This document shows positions 35,225 through 45,187 of a DNA stretch of 55,357 nt, one piece after another. Origin of the DNA: JBLHOS01 sp047623825 (GTDB taxonomy: Bacteria > Pseudomonadota > Alphaproteobacteria > Rhodobacterales > Rhodobacteraceae); NCBI GenBank assembly GCA_047623825.1, contig JBLHOS010000008.1, forward strand, positions 1-55,357, written 5' to 3'. The position numbers and the translations under genes were made by a program. How positions within the stretch are numbered: position 1 is the stretch's first letter; the number at the start of each line of letters is the position of its first letter. The notes under the pieces are model-generated. The model was not told where the DNA came from and made no database searches. It was given only the letters and a program-made list of their open reading frames with translations.

Positions 35225-36796
35225 ATGACGATTGAAAAAGATCAAGTGTTGATCTTCGACACAACCTTGCGCGACGGTGAGCAATCGCCCGGTGCCACCA
35301 TGAGCCATGCCGAAAAGCTGGAGATCGCGGGCCTGCTGGACGAGATGGGCGTCGACATCATAGAAGCCGGTTTTCCTATTGCATCCGAAGGCGATTTCGC
35401 TGCGGTTTCTGATATTGCAAAGAACGCTAAAAACAGCGTGATCTGCGGCCTAGCCCGCGCCAGTTTCAAGGATATTGATCGCTGTTGGGAGGCCGTCAAA
35501 CACGCCCGCAAACCTCGGATCCACACCTTTATTGGCACCTCACCTTTGCACCGCGCCATACCAAATCTTGACAAGGATGAGATGGCTCAACGGATACACG
35601 ACACCGTCAGCTACGCCCGCAATCTTTGCGACAATGTGCAATGGTCGCCGATGGACGCCACGCGCACCGAAGCCGACTATCTGTGCCGTGTCGTTGAGAT
35701 CGCGATCAAGGCGGGCGCCACCACGATCAATATTCCCGATACAGTTGGCTACACTGCGCCGGCAGAATCCGCCGAACTGATCCGCATGCTAATCAACACC
35801 GTGCCAGGTGCCGACACCATCGTTTTCGCCACTCATTGCCACAATGATCTGGGCATGGCGACGGCCAATGCGCTGGCCGCGGTTGCGGGCGGAGCGCGAC
35901 AGATTGAGTGCACAATCAATGGCTTGGGGGAGCGTGCGGGCAATACCGCATTAGAGGAGGTTGTGATGGCCTTAAAGGTGCGGGGCGATATTATGCCTTA
36001 TACTACGGGCATCAACACCACCAAGATAATGAACATCTCACGTCGCGTGGCGACTGTCTCGGGCTTTCCGGTTCAGTTCAATAAGGCCATCGTTGGCAAA
36101 AACGCATTTGCCCATGAAAGCGGCATCCATCAGGACGGCATGCTGAAGAACGCTGAGACGTTTGAGATCATGCGCCCGTCTGATGTGGGCCTGAGTGAGA
36201 CGAATCTGGTGATGGGCAAACACTCAGGCCGCGCCGCATTGCGTGCAAAGCTGGGCGATCTGGGGTTTGAGTTGGGGGACAATCAGCTGAAAGATGTCTT
36301 TGTTCGGTTCAAAGCCTTAGCTGACCGCAAGAAAGAGATCTTTGAGGATGATCTAATCGCCCTGATGTCCGATGCAGGCACCGCCGCTGAAAGCGATCAT
36401 TTGCAGGTTAAGTACCTGCGTGTGGTCTGCGGGACCCAAGCGCCGCAAACAGCGGAGCTGACATTATCGGTTGGCGGCGTTGAGCAGACGATCACGGCGA
36501 CGGGCGATGGTCCAGTGGACGCAGCCTTCGCCGCAGTAAAGGGCCTGTTTCCGCATGATGCCGTCTTGCAGCTTTATCAGGTCAGCGCTGTGACCGAAGG
36601 CACTGATGCGCAGGCGACCGTCACCGTGCGGATGGAAGAGGGCGGCAAGATCGTCACCGGCCAATCGGCTGATACCGATACAGTTGTGGCCTCAGTAAAA
36701 GCTTATGTTCATGCGCTGAACCGGCTGGTTGTTCGGCGGGCCAATACGGATGTCAGGTGTGACGTAGCTGACGTTTCTTACAAAGATCCGTCCTAA
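35225..36796 (+). CDS. leuA: 2-isopropylmalate synthase
   Basis: A 523-residue enzyme that condenses acetyl-CoA with 2-oxoisovalerate in the first leucine-specific step. The N-terminal TIM barrel has DTTLRDGEQSPG, the HCHNDLGMATANALAA metal motif, and the HESGIHQDG segment; residues from about 390 form the leucine-feedback regulatory domain. ATG 35225 was chosen over TTG 35219 because AAGGA is 10 bases away from it but too close to the TTG. The gene lies behind the leucine leader. Confidence 0.97.
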   Translation: MTIEKDQVLIFDTTLRDGEQSPGATMSHAEKLEIAGLLDEMGVDIIEAGFPIASEGDFAAVSDIAKNAKNSVICGLARASFKDIDRCWEAVKHARKPRIHTFIGTSPLHRAIPNLDKDEMAQRIHDTVSYARNLCDNVQWSPMDATRTEADYLCRVVEIAIKAGATTINIPDTVGYTAPAESAELIRMLINTVPGADTIVFATHCHNDLGMATANALAAVAGGARQIECTINGLGERAGNTALEEVVMALKVRGDIMPYTTGINTTKIMNISRRVATVSGFPVQFNKAIVGKNAFAHESGIHQDGMLKNAETFEIMRPSDVGLSETNLVMGKHSGRAALRAKLGDLGFELGDNQLKDVFVRFKALADRKKEIFEDDLIALMSDAGTAAESDHLQVKYLRVVCGTQAPQTAELTLSVGGVEQTITATGDGPVDAAFAAVKGLFPHDAVLQLYQVSAVTEGTDAQATVTVRMEEGGKIVTGQSADTDTVVASVKAYVHALNRLVVRRANTDVRCDVADVSYKDPS

Positions 36797-37057
36797 ACTT
36801 GAGAGACCTAGCGCATCACCTTGGGGATAGTTCCTCGGTGGTGCGTTCGTTCTACACGACCTGTTTTGGGGTGGAACCACGACCCGGCACGCCCTTCGGG
36901 AACCTTGGTGACGCGGTATCTTGGTGGCGAGATTGCGCTTATTTCTACAATGAACGCTCTTTACGGCAGTTGGCCGTGCCGACTATAAGATATTCGATCA
37001 TTCGACTGAGAGAACTCAGCCGATCCACCTACGATATTAGAGCAGGATTCTCCTAAA

Positions 37058-38098
37058 ATGGCCGGCATCTTTGGCAGCCTCTTTTCTTCCGATATGGCAA
37101 TTGACCTCGGAACCGCGAACACGCTTGTCTATGTTAAGGGCAAAGGCGTCATTTTGAATGAGCCATCAGTTGTGGCCTATCAGGTCAAGGACGGCGTCAA
37201 AAAGGCGTTGGCTTTTGGTGAAGACGCAAAGTTGATGTTGGGTCGGACACCAGGTTCAATTCAGGCAATTCGGCCGATGCGCGATGGTGTTATCGCTGAC
37301 TTTGATGTCGCCGAAGAGATGATCAAGCACTTCATCCGCAAGGTCCACAAACGCACCACATTTACGAAACCAAAGATTATCGTCTGCGTGCCGTACGGTG
37401 CAACACCTGTCGAAAAGCGGGCGATCCGTCAGTCGGTACTGTCTGCTGGTGCACGCAAAGCGGGCTTGATTGCGGAACCCATCGCCGCGGCCATCGGGGC
37501 CGGCATGCCCATTACGGATCCGACTGGCAACATGGTCGTCGACATCGGGGGCGGCACAACCGAGGTGGCAGTTCTGTCGCTTGCAGACATCGTATACGCT
37601 CGGTCAGTTCGCGTCGGCGGCGACCGTATGGACGAGGCGATCATCAACTATCTGCGGCGCCAGCAAAACCTGCTGATCGGCGAGGCTACGGCTGAGCGGA
37701 TCAAAACCTCGATCGGAACGGCGCGTATGCCCGACGACGGTCGTGGTGCATCGATGCAAATTCGGGGCCGCGATCTGTTGAACGGTGTCCCCAAGGAAAC
37801 TGAAATCAGCCAGGCGCAGGTTGCTGAAGCCCTAGCCGAACCCGTACAGCAGATTTGCGAAGCAGTGATGAGCGCGCTGGAGGCAACCCCACCTGATTTG
37901 GCTGCTGACATCGTTGACCGTGGCGTCATGCTGACAGGTGGCGGTGCATTGTTGGGTGATTTGGATCTGGCCCTGCGTGAGCAGACCGGATTGGCTATTT
38001 CAGTAGCAGACGAACCCCTGCATTGCGTGGCTTTAGGAACAGGCAAAGCGTTGGAGTATGAAAATCTCCTGGGCCATGCCATAGACTACGACAGCTAA
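37058..38098 (+). CDS. mreB: Rod shape-determining actin-like protein MreB
   Basis: A 346-residue bacterial actin that forms membrane-bound filaments guiding side-wall synthesis. The N-terminal short amphipathic segment (MAGIFGSLFSSD) is followed by MAIDLGTANTLVYVKGKG (phosphate 1), VVDIGGGTTEVAV (phosphate 2) and GVMLTGGGALL (adenosine). It starts the mreB-mreC-mreD-mrdA-rodA operon. The 260 bp between leuA and mreB hold no supported gene; TATAAG at 36984 is a possible -10. Confidence 0.98.
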   Translation: MAGIFGSLFSSDMAIDLGTANTLVYVKGKGVILNEPSVVAYQVKDGVKKALAFGEDAKLMLGRTPGSIQAIRPMRDGVIADFDVAEEMIKHFIRKVHKRTTFTKPKIIVCVPYGATPVEKRAIRQSVLSAGARKAGLIAEPIAAAIGAGMPITDPTGNMVVDIGGGTTEVAVLSLADIVYARSVRVGGDRMDEAIINYLRRQQNLLIGEATAERIKTSIGTARMPDDGRGASMQIRGRDLLNGVPKETEISQAQVAEALAEPVQQICEAVMSALEATPPDLAADIVDRGVMLTGGGALLGDLDLALREQTGLAISVADEPLHCVALGTGKALEYENLLGHAIDYDS

Positions 38099-38142
38099 TC
38101 TCTTTTGGTGCAGGGTGACCTGTGCCTGACATCGGAGACCCA

Positions 38143-39102
38143 ATGGCCCGGGATCGCCTAAGCGAAACGAGCATTCCGCGCCCTGTCCGGCGATTTCTGG
38201 TGACGGTTCTTGTGGCTTGCCTGATCATTCTTGTCTTGGTTTGGCGTATCGACAACCCTCGGGTTGAGCGTATGCGCGCCGCCGTTGTGGACCGTGTTGT
38301 GCCCAACATGGAATGGGCAATGGCGCCGGTCACGGGTTTTGCCCGAATGGTCGATGACTTCCAATCCTACGCCCGGCTTTATGAACAAAACGAAGAATTG
38401 CGTCGTGAATTACAACAAATGCGGGCTTGGCGAGAGGCCGCATTGCAGCTGGAACAAGAAAACGCTCGGCTGCTAGATTTGAACCGGGTGCAGCTAGATC
38501 CTGAACTGACTTTTATTACGGGCATCGTTATGGCTGATAGCGGCTCCCCCTTTCGTCGCTCGGTGCTGCTGAACGTTGGGTCTTGGGACGGGATCTTGGA
38601 TGGTTGGGCCACCATGGACGGTTTGGGCGTTGTCGGACGGATTGCGGGCGTTGGCCAAAACACGTCCCGCGTGATCTTGCTCACGGACAGCAATAGCATG
38701 ATCCCAGTAACGATCCGGCCTTCGGGTCAACAAGCCCTTTTGGCGGGCGACAACACCATCACCCCGACCTTGGAATTCATTGAAGATCCTGAAGATGTCA
38801 GCCCCGGCGACCGAATCGTAACGTCAGGCGATGGCGGCGTATTCCCGCCGGGCCTTCTAGTCGGGCAAGTCTCACTCTCCTCGGATCGACGTTTTCGGGC
38901 GCGCTTGGCGGCTGACTATTCCCGGCTAAACTTTCTGCGGGTGATGCGCAGTCATCCCGGAACCTCGCTGAGCGATCCGGGCGACATTATTGGACCACCT
39001 TGGCCCCCAATGGCGCAAACATCGGAAGATGAGGAAGACGTTTTTCAGGATCCGACTGAGGCAACAGCCATCCCAGAAACAACGCAGGCTGTCGATGGGT
39101 GA
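38143..39102 (+). CDS. mreC: Rod shape-determining protein MreC
   Basis: A 319-residue bitopic protein linking MreB to periplasmic cell-wall enzymes. A short cytoplasmic part, one membrane span (FLVTVLVACLIILVLVW), a coiled coil (YEQNEELRRELQQMRAWREA) and two beta domains (SPFRRSVLLNVGSWDGI, VSPGDRIVTSGDGGVFPPGL) are all present. ATG 38143 has GGAGA just upstream; an in-frame GTG at 38122 is possible but adds seven residues not seen in the family. Confidence 0.95.
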   Translation: MARDRLSETSIPRPVRRFLVTVLVACLIILVLVWRIDNPRVERMRAAVVDRVVPNMEWAMAPVTGFARMVDDFQSYARLYEQNEELRRELQQMRAWREAALQLEQENARLLDLNRVQLDPELTFITGIVMADSGSPFRRSVLLNVGSWDGILDGWATMDGLGVVGRIAGVGQNTSRVILLTDSNSMIPVTIRPSGQQALLAGDNTITPTLEFIEDPEDVSPGDRIVTSGDGGVFPPGLLVGQVSLSSDRRFRARLAADYSRLNFLRVMRSHPGTSLSDPGDIIGPPWPPMAQTSEDEEDVFQDPTEATAIPETTQAVDG

Positions 39103-39622
39103 TCAGGCGGCACGGCAGCTTTGGATCCATCGCGGGCTTTATATTCTGCTGGCCATGATGATCATGTCCTACAAGTTGATGCCTCTTGGCTTCAGTTCCG
39201 CACTTTTCCCGGCGCCAGATCTTTTGCTCGCGTTGACCTTTGCGTGGCTGGTTCGCCAGCCCGATGTCGTGCCCGTTGCATTTATTGTAGCGGTTTTTTT
39301 GCTGGCAGATTTTCTGTTCCTACGTCCACCGGGCCTTTGGACTGTTCTGGTCCTTTTGGGCACAGAAACTATCCGGCGCAGGCGGGCCCAGATGACTGAA
39401 ATGCCGTTTCTGCTGGAATGCGCGACCTTTGCGGTCATAGTCTTTGCGCTATTGGTGATCAACCGTATTGTCCACTGGGGGCTATTACTGGACCAGTCGA
39501 CACTGGGGCTGACCCTCACCCACGGTATCGTGACTGTGTTGTGCTATCCCATTATTGTTGCCCTCTCGAAATTCGTTTTTGGGTTACATAGACTGCGACC
39601 GACCGAGTCAGAGATTAACTAG
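39095..39622 (+). CDS. mreD: Rod shape-determining protein MreD
   Basis: A 175-residue protein with five or six membrane spans (YILLAMMIMSYKLMPLGF, DLLLALTFAWLV, VAFIVAVFLLADFLFL, FAVIVFALLVINRIV). The DLLLALTFAWLVRQPD and FLRPPGLWTV stretches fit MreD. Its ATG is inside the last 8 bp of mreC, so translation is coupled. The longer open frame upstream is shadow. Confidence 0.93.
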   Translation: MGDQAARQLWIHRGLYILLAMMIMSYKLMPLGFSSALFPAPDLLLALTFAWLVRQPDVVPVAFIVAVFLLADFLFLRPPGLWTVLVLLGTETIRRRRAQMTEMPFLLECATFAVIVFALLVINRIVHWGLLLDQSTLGLTLTHGIVTVLCYPIIVALSKFVFGLHRLRPTESEIN

Positions 39623-39627
39623 ACATC

Positions 39628-41577
39628 ATGAAACGTTCCCCAAAAGATACTGAAGACAGCGCGCGCAAAATCTCACGGCGAAGTTTGGTCGTGGGCGGCG
39701 TCATGATCGGCATCGGTGGGGTGCTTGCAGCGCGCATGCGTTATCTGCAAGTCGAACAGGCTGATACTTTCCGCCTTTTGGCTGAAGAAAACCGGATCAA
39801 TATCCGGCTTTTGCCGCCAGCCCGAGGCCTGATCTATGATCGTGCGGGCCAGTTGATTGCCAGAAACGAACAGAATTACCGCATTACAATGGTCCGTGAA
39901 GATGCCGACGATCTGGACGCCGTTCTGGACCGCCTCGCACGGTTGATAAATTTAGACATGCAAGAGTTGGAGCAGGTGCGCGCTGATATGCTGAGCCGTC
40001 CACCGTTTGTGCCGGTCACCATCGCGGATCGATTAACTTGGGAGGATCTTTCGACCGTGGCCGTCAACGCCCCTTCTCTGCCGGGCGTTATACCCGAGTT
40101 CGGGCTTAGCCGGGTCTATCCGATGGATAAAGATTTTGCTCATATTGTTGGCTATGTCGGCCCGGTATCCGACTATTATCTTGAGACAACGGGCGACACT
40201 GATCCGGTTCTGCAAATTCCCAGTTTTCAGGTTGGGCGTTCTGGCGTTGAGGCGCGTCGAGAGGCAGATCTGCGCGGCGCTGCTGGAACCAAGCGGATTG
40301 AAGTGAACGCAGTAGGTCGGGTGATGCGCGAACTTGATCGGGTGCCGGCAACACCCGGCAGTGATCTGCAGCTAACCGTCGATCAAGGCCTGCAAAACTA
40401 CGTGGCTGCGCGGCTTGGTAATGAAAGCGCGTCTGCCGTTGTAATCGAGGTTGAAACCGGTGAGATCGCTGCCATCGCCTCTTCGCCGTCATTCGATCCA
40501 AATCTGTTCGTGCGCGGGATAAGCATGGCCGACTGGACAACCCTCAACGAAGATCCGTACCGCCCCATGTCCAACAAGGCTGTTCAGGGGCTTTATCCGC
40601 CAGGCTCGACCTTCAAGATCGTCACTGCACTGGCAGCCCTAGAGGGCGACCATGTGGGATTGGACGAAACAATCAACTGCCCAGGACATATGGTGCTCGG
40701 CAACCGGCGGTTTCACTGCTGGCGACGGAATGGCCATGGCCGTATGGACCTTATTGCAGGCTTTGCCCAATCTTGTGATGTCTATTATTATGAACTTGCC
40801 CAACGCGTTGGGATTGAGGCGATTTCATCTATGGCACGACGCTTGGGCCTGGGGGTTCGCCATGAACTGCCATTGTCGGGCGTAGCCCGAGGTCTGGCCC
40901 CGACGATGGCATGGAAACGCGAAAACCGCGATGCTAACTGGGTTGTTGGCGACACGTTAAATTCTGCGATCGGACAGGGATTTGTCCTCAGCTCACCGAT
41001 GCAGCTGGCAATCATGACAGCGCGGGTCGCGTCGGGCCGGAACGTACAGCCCACTTTGCTCAAATCGGTTAATGGCGCTGAGGTACGCAGGCCAGAGGTT
41101 TCAGAACTTGACATCAACCCGGATCATCTTTCGATCATCCGGGAGGCGATGTATTCCGTCAACAACACCCAAAGCGGGACTGCCTATTCCAGCCGCTCAG
41201 TAGTTGATGAGTACCAAATTGCGGGCAAAACCGGCACCAGTCAGGTGCGCAACATCACCATGGCAGAACGTGCCCGCGGCGTCGTGCGCAATGAGGATCT
41301 GCCATGGGATCGCAGGGACCACGCGCTTTTCGTCGGCTTTGCGCCTTATCAGACACCAAAATATGCGGTGTCGGTTGTGGTCGAACATGGCGGCGGTGGG
41401 TCTGCCGTGGCAGCGCCAGTTGCGCGCGATATCTTGCTGCGAGCGCTCTACGGTGATGTCCCACCGTCCAGTCTTTACCCTTCAAATCAGCGCCAGGTGA
41501 TTGAGGACCGTCATAATGCGATGGACCTGCGTCCGACCTTGCCACCCGCCGGCCCCACCGGGCGCAGCCGGGCATGA
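39628..41577 (+). CDS. mrdA: Penicillin-binding protein 2 (elongation transpeptidase)
   Basis: A 649-residue class B PBP that cross-links peptidoglycan during elongation with RodA. One N-terminal span (SLVVGGVMIGIGGVLAARM), a dimerisation region with PARGLIYDRAGQLIARN, and the transpeptidase domain with SxxK in YPPGSTFKIVTALAAL, SCD in FAQSCDVYYYELAQ and KTG in IAGKTGTSQVRN. It is 6 bp behind mreD and its stop overlaps the rodA start. Confidence 0.97.
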   Translation: MKRSPKDTEDSARKISRRSLVVGGVMIGIGGVLAARMRYLQVEQADTFRLLAEENRINIRLLPPARGLIYDRAGQLIARNEQNYRITMVREDADDLDAVLDRLARLINLDMQELEQVRADMLSRPPFVPVTIADRLTWEDLSTVAVNAPSLPGVIPEFGLSRVYPMDKDFAHIVGYVGPVSDYYLETTGDTDPVLQIPSFQVGRSGVEARREADLRGAAGTKRIEVNAVGRVMRELDRVPATPGSDLQLTVDQGLQNYVAARLGNESASAVVIEVETGEIAAIASSPSFDPNLFVRGISMADWTTLNEDPYRPMSNKAVQGLYPPGSTFKIVTALAALEGDHVGLDETINCPGHMVLGNRRFHCWRRNGHGRMDLIAGFAQSCDVYYYELAQRVGIEAISSMARRLGLGVRHELPLSGVARGLAPTMAWKRENRDANWVVGDTLNSAIGQGFVLSSPMQLAIMTARVASGRNVQPTLLKSVNGAEVRRPEVSELDINPDHLSIIREAMYSVNNTQSGTAYSSRSVVDEYQIAGKTGTSQVRNITMAERARGVVRNEDLPWDRRDHALFVGFAPYQTPKYAVSVVVEHGGGGSAVAAPVARDILLRALYGDVPPSSLYPSNQRQVIEDRHNAMDLRPTLPPAGPTGRSRA

Positions 41578-42713
41578 GCTTTCTGGAATACACGGTCAAA
41601 TCGACGCCCACTGGTTGGCACAAACTTTTGTGCCTGAACTGGGCATTGATCTTGGTAATTACGGCCGTCGCCAGTGTCGGATTTTTGATGCTTTATTCAG
41701 TTGCAGGCGGATCAATGACGCCTTGGGCCCAGCCCCAAATGCTGCGGTTTGCGATTGGACTGGTGGCCATGATTGCCATTGCCTTTGTGCCGATCTGGTT
41801 TTGGCGTAACATGTCGGCGCTGGCCTTTAGCGGCTCAATCTTGTTGCTGCTTTATGTAGAGTTCTTTGGCGTGATCGGCATGGGCGCACAGCGCTGGATT
41901 GATCTGGGGTTCATGCGGCTGCAACCCTCAGAAGTTACCAAGATCACCTTAGTGATGATCCTTGCGGCCTATTACGATTGGCTGGATATCCGCAAAACAT
42001 CACGCCCACTTTATGTGGTCCTGCCTCTGATCTTGATCGCAATTCCGGTCCTTTTGACATTGCGGCAGCCTGATCTTGGGACGGCCCTATTGCTGTTGAT
42101 GGGTGGCGGGGCTGTCATGTTCTTCGCGGGCGTCCATTGGGCTTACTTTGGCGCGGTGGTTGCCGCAGGTGTGGGCACCGTTGGGGCTGTCATCGCCTCT
42201 CGCGGGACCGAATGGCAATTGTTGCAAGACTACCAATACCGACGTATCGACACCTTTTTAGATCCCAGTCAGGACCCATTGGGCGCCGGCTACCACATCA
42301 CGCAAAGTCAGATAGCACTTGGATCAGGCGGATGGACCGGACGCGGCTTTATGCAAGGCACACAAAGCCGACTTAACTTTCTGCCAGAAAAACACACTGA
42401 CTTTATCTTCACAACGCTGGCGGAAGAATTCGGCTTTCTAGGCGCTGCATCATTGCTGACGCTTTATATGTTGATCTTGTTGTTTTGCGTGATCATCGCA
42501 CTCAAAACCAAGGACAGGTTTGCATCGCTGATGACGTTGGGGATCGCGGTGGCGTTCTTTCTGTATTTCGCGGTCAATATGTCCATGGTCATGGGGCTGG
42601 CGCCTGTCGTCGGGGTGCCGCTGCCTTTGGTCAGCTATGGTGGCTCTGCGATGTTGGTTTTGATGGTCGCGTTTGGGCTGGTCCAATCGGCCCAAATTCA
42701 CCGCCCCCGGTGA
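41574..42713 (+). CDS. rodA: Peptidoglycan glycosyltransferase RodA
   Basis: A 379-residue SEDS-family polymerase with about ten spans. Motifs seen are GAQRWIDLGFMRLQPSE, RQPDLGTALLLL, PEKHTDFIFTTLAEEFGFLG and the C-terminal GVPLPLVSYGGSAML. It pairs with PBP2; the 4-bp ATGA overlap with mrdA suggests tight coupling. It ends the elongation operon. Confidence 0.97.
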   Translation: MSFLEYTVKSTPTGWHKLLCLNWALILVITAVASVGFLMLYSVAGGSMTPWAQPQMLRFAIGLVAMIAIAFVPIWFWRNMSALAFSGSILLLLYVEFFGVIGMGAQRWIDLGFMRLQPSEVTKITLVMILAAYYDWLDIRKTSRPLYVVLPLILIAIPVLLTLRQPDLGTALLLLMGGGAVMFFAGVHWAYFGAVVAAGVGTVGAVIASRGTEWQLLQDYQYRRIDTFLDPSQDPLGAGYHITQSQIALGSGGWTGRGFMQGTQSRLNFLPEKHTDFIFTTLAEEFGFLGAASLLTLYMLILLFCVIIALKTKDRFASLMTLGIAVAFFLYFAVNMSMVMGLAPVVGVPLPLVSYGGSAMLVLMVAFGLVQSAQIHRPR

Positions 42714-42790
42714 TCCAGCATTGCCACTAGTGTGGGCAGCACCGCTCTGGTAGCACCCTTGGCAACACGCGTGAGAGAAGGTTTTGCCGC

Positions 42791-43729
42791 ATGACGCCCA
42801 CCATCTTGTTTGCAGCACAGCCTGCCCGTTGGACGAAATACGCCCCCCATTTGCGTGAAGCGTTGGCCGAGGCGGGGCTGTCTGACGCCGTCCTGACGAC
42901 TGAGGCTGATCCGGTCGATGTGGATTATATGGTCTATGCCCCCAACGGCCCGGTCACAGATTTTACGCCTTACACCAAACTAAAGGCCGTCTTGAACCTT
43001 TGGGCCGGGGTTGAGGATGTTGTCGGCAACCCAACACTTAACGTGCCATTGGCCCGGATGGTGGACTATGGCCTAACCGAGGGCATGGCCGAGTGGGTGG
43101 TTGGGCACACCATGCGCTATCACCTTGGGATGGACGCCCAAATTTTGGGCCAAGACGGTATTTGGCGCACAGGGCACGTCCCCCCGCTAGCGCGCGATCG
43201 AACCGTTGCGATCCTAGGTCTTGGCGAATTGGGCAGTGCCTGTGCAACAGCGCTGGTGGGTTTGAATTTCAAGGTCAGGGGCTGGAGCCGTAGTGCCAAG
43301 ACGATTGACGGTGTCGCCACACATTCGGGCGCTGACGGATTGAAGGACTGCCTGTCGGAGGCAGAGATCGTGACGCTGTTACTGCCAAGCACACCCGAGA
43401 CCGCAAACACCTTGAACGCCACCACCCTGTCGTGGATGCCCAAAGGGGCGTGCATCTTGAACCCCGGCCGCGGCCCTTTGATCGACGATGACGCCTTGTT
43501 GGCGGCTTTAAGCTCAGGTCAGATTGCCCATGCGACGCTGGATACGTTTCGGATCGAACCATTGCCCGCTGACCACCCATATTGGGCCCACCCCCAAGTG
43601 ACTGTCACGCCGCACATTGCCTCGGAAACGCGGTCATCATCCTCTGCCCGTGTCATCGTCGAAAACATCCGCCGTGGCGAAGCCGGAGAGCCGTTCCTGC
43701 ATCTTGCCGATCAGCAGCTGGGGTATTGA
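42791..43729 (+). CDS. Glyoxylate/hydroxypyruvate reductase A-like
   Basis: A 312-residue D-2-hydroxyacid dehydrogenase of the GhrA type. The NAD(P)-binding motif is VAILGLGELGSACA near residue 140; the catalytic Arg, Glu and His fall in LNPGRGPLIDDDALL, FRIEPLP and HPQVTVTPHIASET. The reaction is the reduction of glyoxylate or hydroxypyruvate. It ends 3 bp before the convergent SseB-like gene. Confidence 0.92.
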   Translation: MTPTILFAAQPARWTKYAPHLREALAEAGLSDAVLTTEADPVDVDYMVYAPNGPVTDFTPYTKLKAVLNLWAGVEDVVGNPTLNVPLARMVDYGLTEGMAEWVVGHTMRYHLGMDAQILGQDGIWRTGHVPPLARDRTVAILGLGELGSACATALVGLNFKVRGWSRSAKTIDGVATHSGADGLKDCLSEAEIVTLLLPSTPETANTLNATTLSWMPKGACILNPGRGPLIDDDALLAALSSGQIAHATLDTFRIEPLPADHPYWAHPQVTVTPHIASETRSSSSARVIVENIRRGEAGEPFLHLADQQLGY

Positions 43730-43732
43730 TCC

Positions 43733-44521
43733 TCAGCGCAGCTTGGGTGGGTTGTTAGGGTCCATTCCGGGCGCACTTGGTGCGTACATATGGATCTCTG
43801 GCGCCTTGGGCAGGTCAAATCGCAGGCCGACACGCGTCAGCGAAGCGCAGAACGGATCAGTCGGCTTGAAAAACGCCACATCCATGCTGCCCGCCTCAAT
43901 TCCCGAAAACGTCAACGCCTCGCCTGCGGCTTGCGCCAACGCAGGCTCAGCCCCTGGAATCGGATCGACAAAGGCCAGCATGTGCGATCTGCGACCAGAT
44001 GCATAAGTGACGCCGACCAGATAGGCAGATCTTGCAAGCCCTTCGGCTGTAGCCAGCTTTTTATCCAATGACATAACCAACGCTTCGGGCAAACCAGCGG
44101 GCGGGCGAACCTCTTGCGGGATTTCCTCGGTTTCTGCAGGATTGTTGCCAAGGGTTTCGCCCAGCCAGTCCACGGCCTCTGCTGGGATCAAGATCGACGA
44201 GGGTGCGACCCCAAGGTTTACCCCAATCCCAATCCCGGCCCCGGCCAGCAAACTCGCCAATGAGCGGCCTGACATTGCGGCAAAGGCCGCCTGACCTTCG
44301 ACAAAATCGCCAAGCCTGCTTTCGCGATCAAAGACCAGAACGAACTGACTGTCCTCAACTGGAAAAATCTGCGGGGTGATATTGTCTCCGATCGCTTCCT
44401 CCTCCAGCAGCAAGAAAAGCTCTGCCTCAGCCAGGCGCTCATAAAAACCCAGACGCAATGTATCATTTTCTGGCTCCGCGATCATCGCGGCGTGGGCTTC
44501 ATCCAAAACGGTTTGGGTCAT
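43733..44521 (-). CDS. SseB family protein
   Basis: A 262-residue protein with the SseB N-terminal domain: TLRLGFYERLAEAELFLLLEEEA, then the strand PVEDSQFVLVFDRESRLGDF and the VNLGVAPSSILIPAEAVDWL segment. The C-terminal part with LARSAYLVGVTYASGRRSHML and DVAFFKPTDPFCASLTRVGL is as in other roseobacter members. Function is unknown. Its start overlaps the stop of the UDG-like gene by 4 bp, so the two are co-translated. Confidence 0.85.
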   Translation of the reverse strand: MTQTVLDEAHAAMIAEPENDTLRLGFYERLAEAELFLLLEEEAIGDNITPQIFPVEDSQFVLVFDRESRLGDFVEGQAAFAAMSGRSLASLLAGAGIGIGVNLGVAPSSILIPAEAVDWLGETLGNNPAETEEIPQEVRPPAGLPEALVMSLDKKLATAEGLARSAYLVGVTYASGRRSHMLAFVDPIPGAEPALAQAAGEALTFSGIEAGSMDVAFFKPTDPFCASLTRVGLRFDLPKAPEIHMYAPSAPGMDPNNPPKLR

Positions 44522-45111
44522 CGCGACAGCACCTCTGAAACCCGATTACGAAGCGCCGGAACGACGTCTTCCTCAAACCAGTGGTTTTTTCTAAGCCATG
44601 CCGTATTGCGCCACGACGGATGAGGCAAGGGCAGCGCCTGAGGCATGTGATCGCGCCACGCAGTAACTGTTTCGTGCACCGGGCTGCGCACTTGCAGATG
44701 CCAGCTTTGGGCGTATCCACCAATCAAAAGCGTCAATTCAATTCCCGGCAAATGAGCCAACACATCTTGCCGCCATGTTGAGGCGCATATCTTGGGCGGC
44801 GCCAGGTCACTGCCCTTGGCGTCATATCCCGGAAAACAAAACGCCATCGGTACAATCGCGATCCGGGTACGGTCATAGAATGTAGCCTCGTCTATCCCCA
44901 TCCAGTCGCGCAACCGCTCACCCGACGGATCATCAAAGGGCTTGCCAGATTTGTGGACGCGCATCCCGGGGGCTTGGCCCGCAATCAAGATCCGCGCGGA
45001 CGGGTTGAACCAAACCACCGGGCGTGGCCGATGCGCCGTAGCCGTGACCACAAATCGATCAGCGCAAATCTCACAGGCCGAAAGCCGTTGGGTCAGATCT
45101 TCAAATTCCAT
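44518..45111 (-). CDS. Uracil-DNA glycosylase family protein
   Basis: A 197-residue protein of the UDG superfamily. Visible motifs are LIAGQAPGMRVHKSGKPFDD (family 4/5-like motif A), SGERLRDWMGI, and LPLPHPSWRNTAW, the usual LxHPS motif near the end. Two Cys pairs (CEIC near residue 14 and others) might suit an iron-sulfur cluster, but the spacing is not the family 4 set, so the subfamily is open. The start at 45111 is preferred as it opens the domain; TTG 45129 is an alternative. It forms a small operon with the SseB gene. Confidence 0.8.
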   Translation of the reverse strand: MEFEDLTQRLSACEICADRFVVTATAHRPRPVVWFNPSARILIAGQAPGMRVHKSGKPFDDPSGERLRDWMGIDEATFYDRTRIAIVPMAFCFPGYDAKGSDLAPPKICASTWRQDVLAHLPGIELTLLIGGYAQSWHLQVRSPVHETVTAWRDHMPQALPLPHPSWRNTAWLRKNHWFEEDVVPALRNRVSEVLSR

Positions 45112-45168
45112 CTTTATCGGACTAGGCAAATCTACAGCTTAAGAAAAGAGGTAGACAAAACTTCTATG

Positions 45169-45186
45169 TTTCTATATATGTAGAAA
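45169..45186 (+). promoter_or_regulatory. Inverted repeat TTTCTA-N6-TAGAAA, candidate ArsR operator
   Basis: A perfect 6-bp palindrome with a 6-base AT-rich spacer ends one base before the ArsR gene start. Such position and size suit an ArsR/SmtB dimer and would let the regulator block its own promoter. Confidence 0.5.
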
Positions 45187-45187
45187 T

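Noticed and set aside
36799..37056. Plus-strand frame between leuA and mreB
   Set aside because: No ribosome binding site or family; it stops just before mreB and covers the presumed promoter region.
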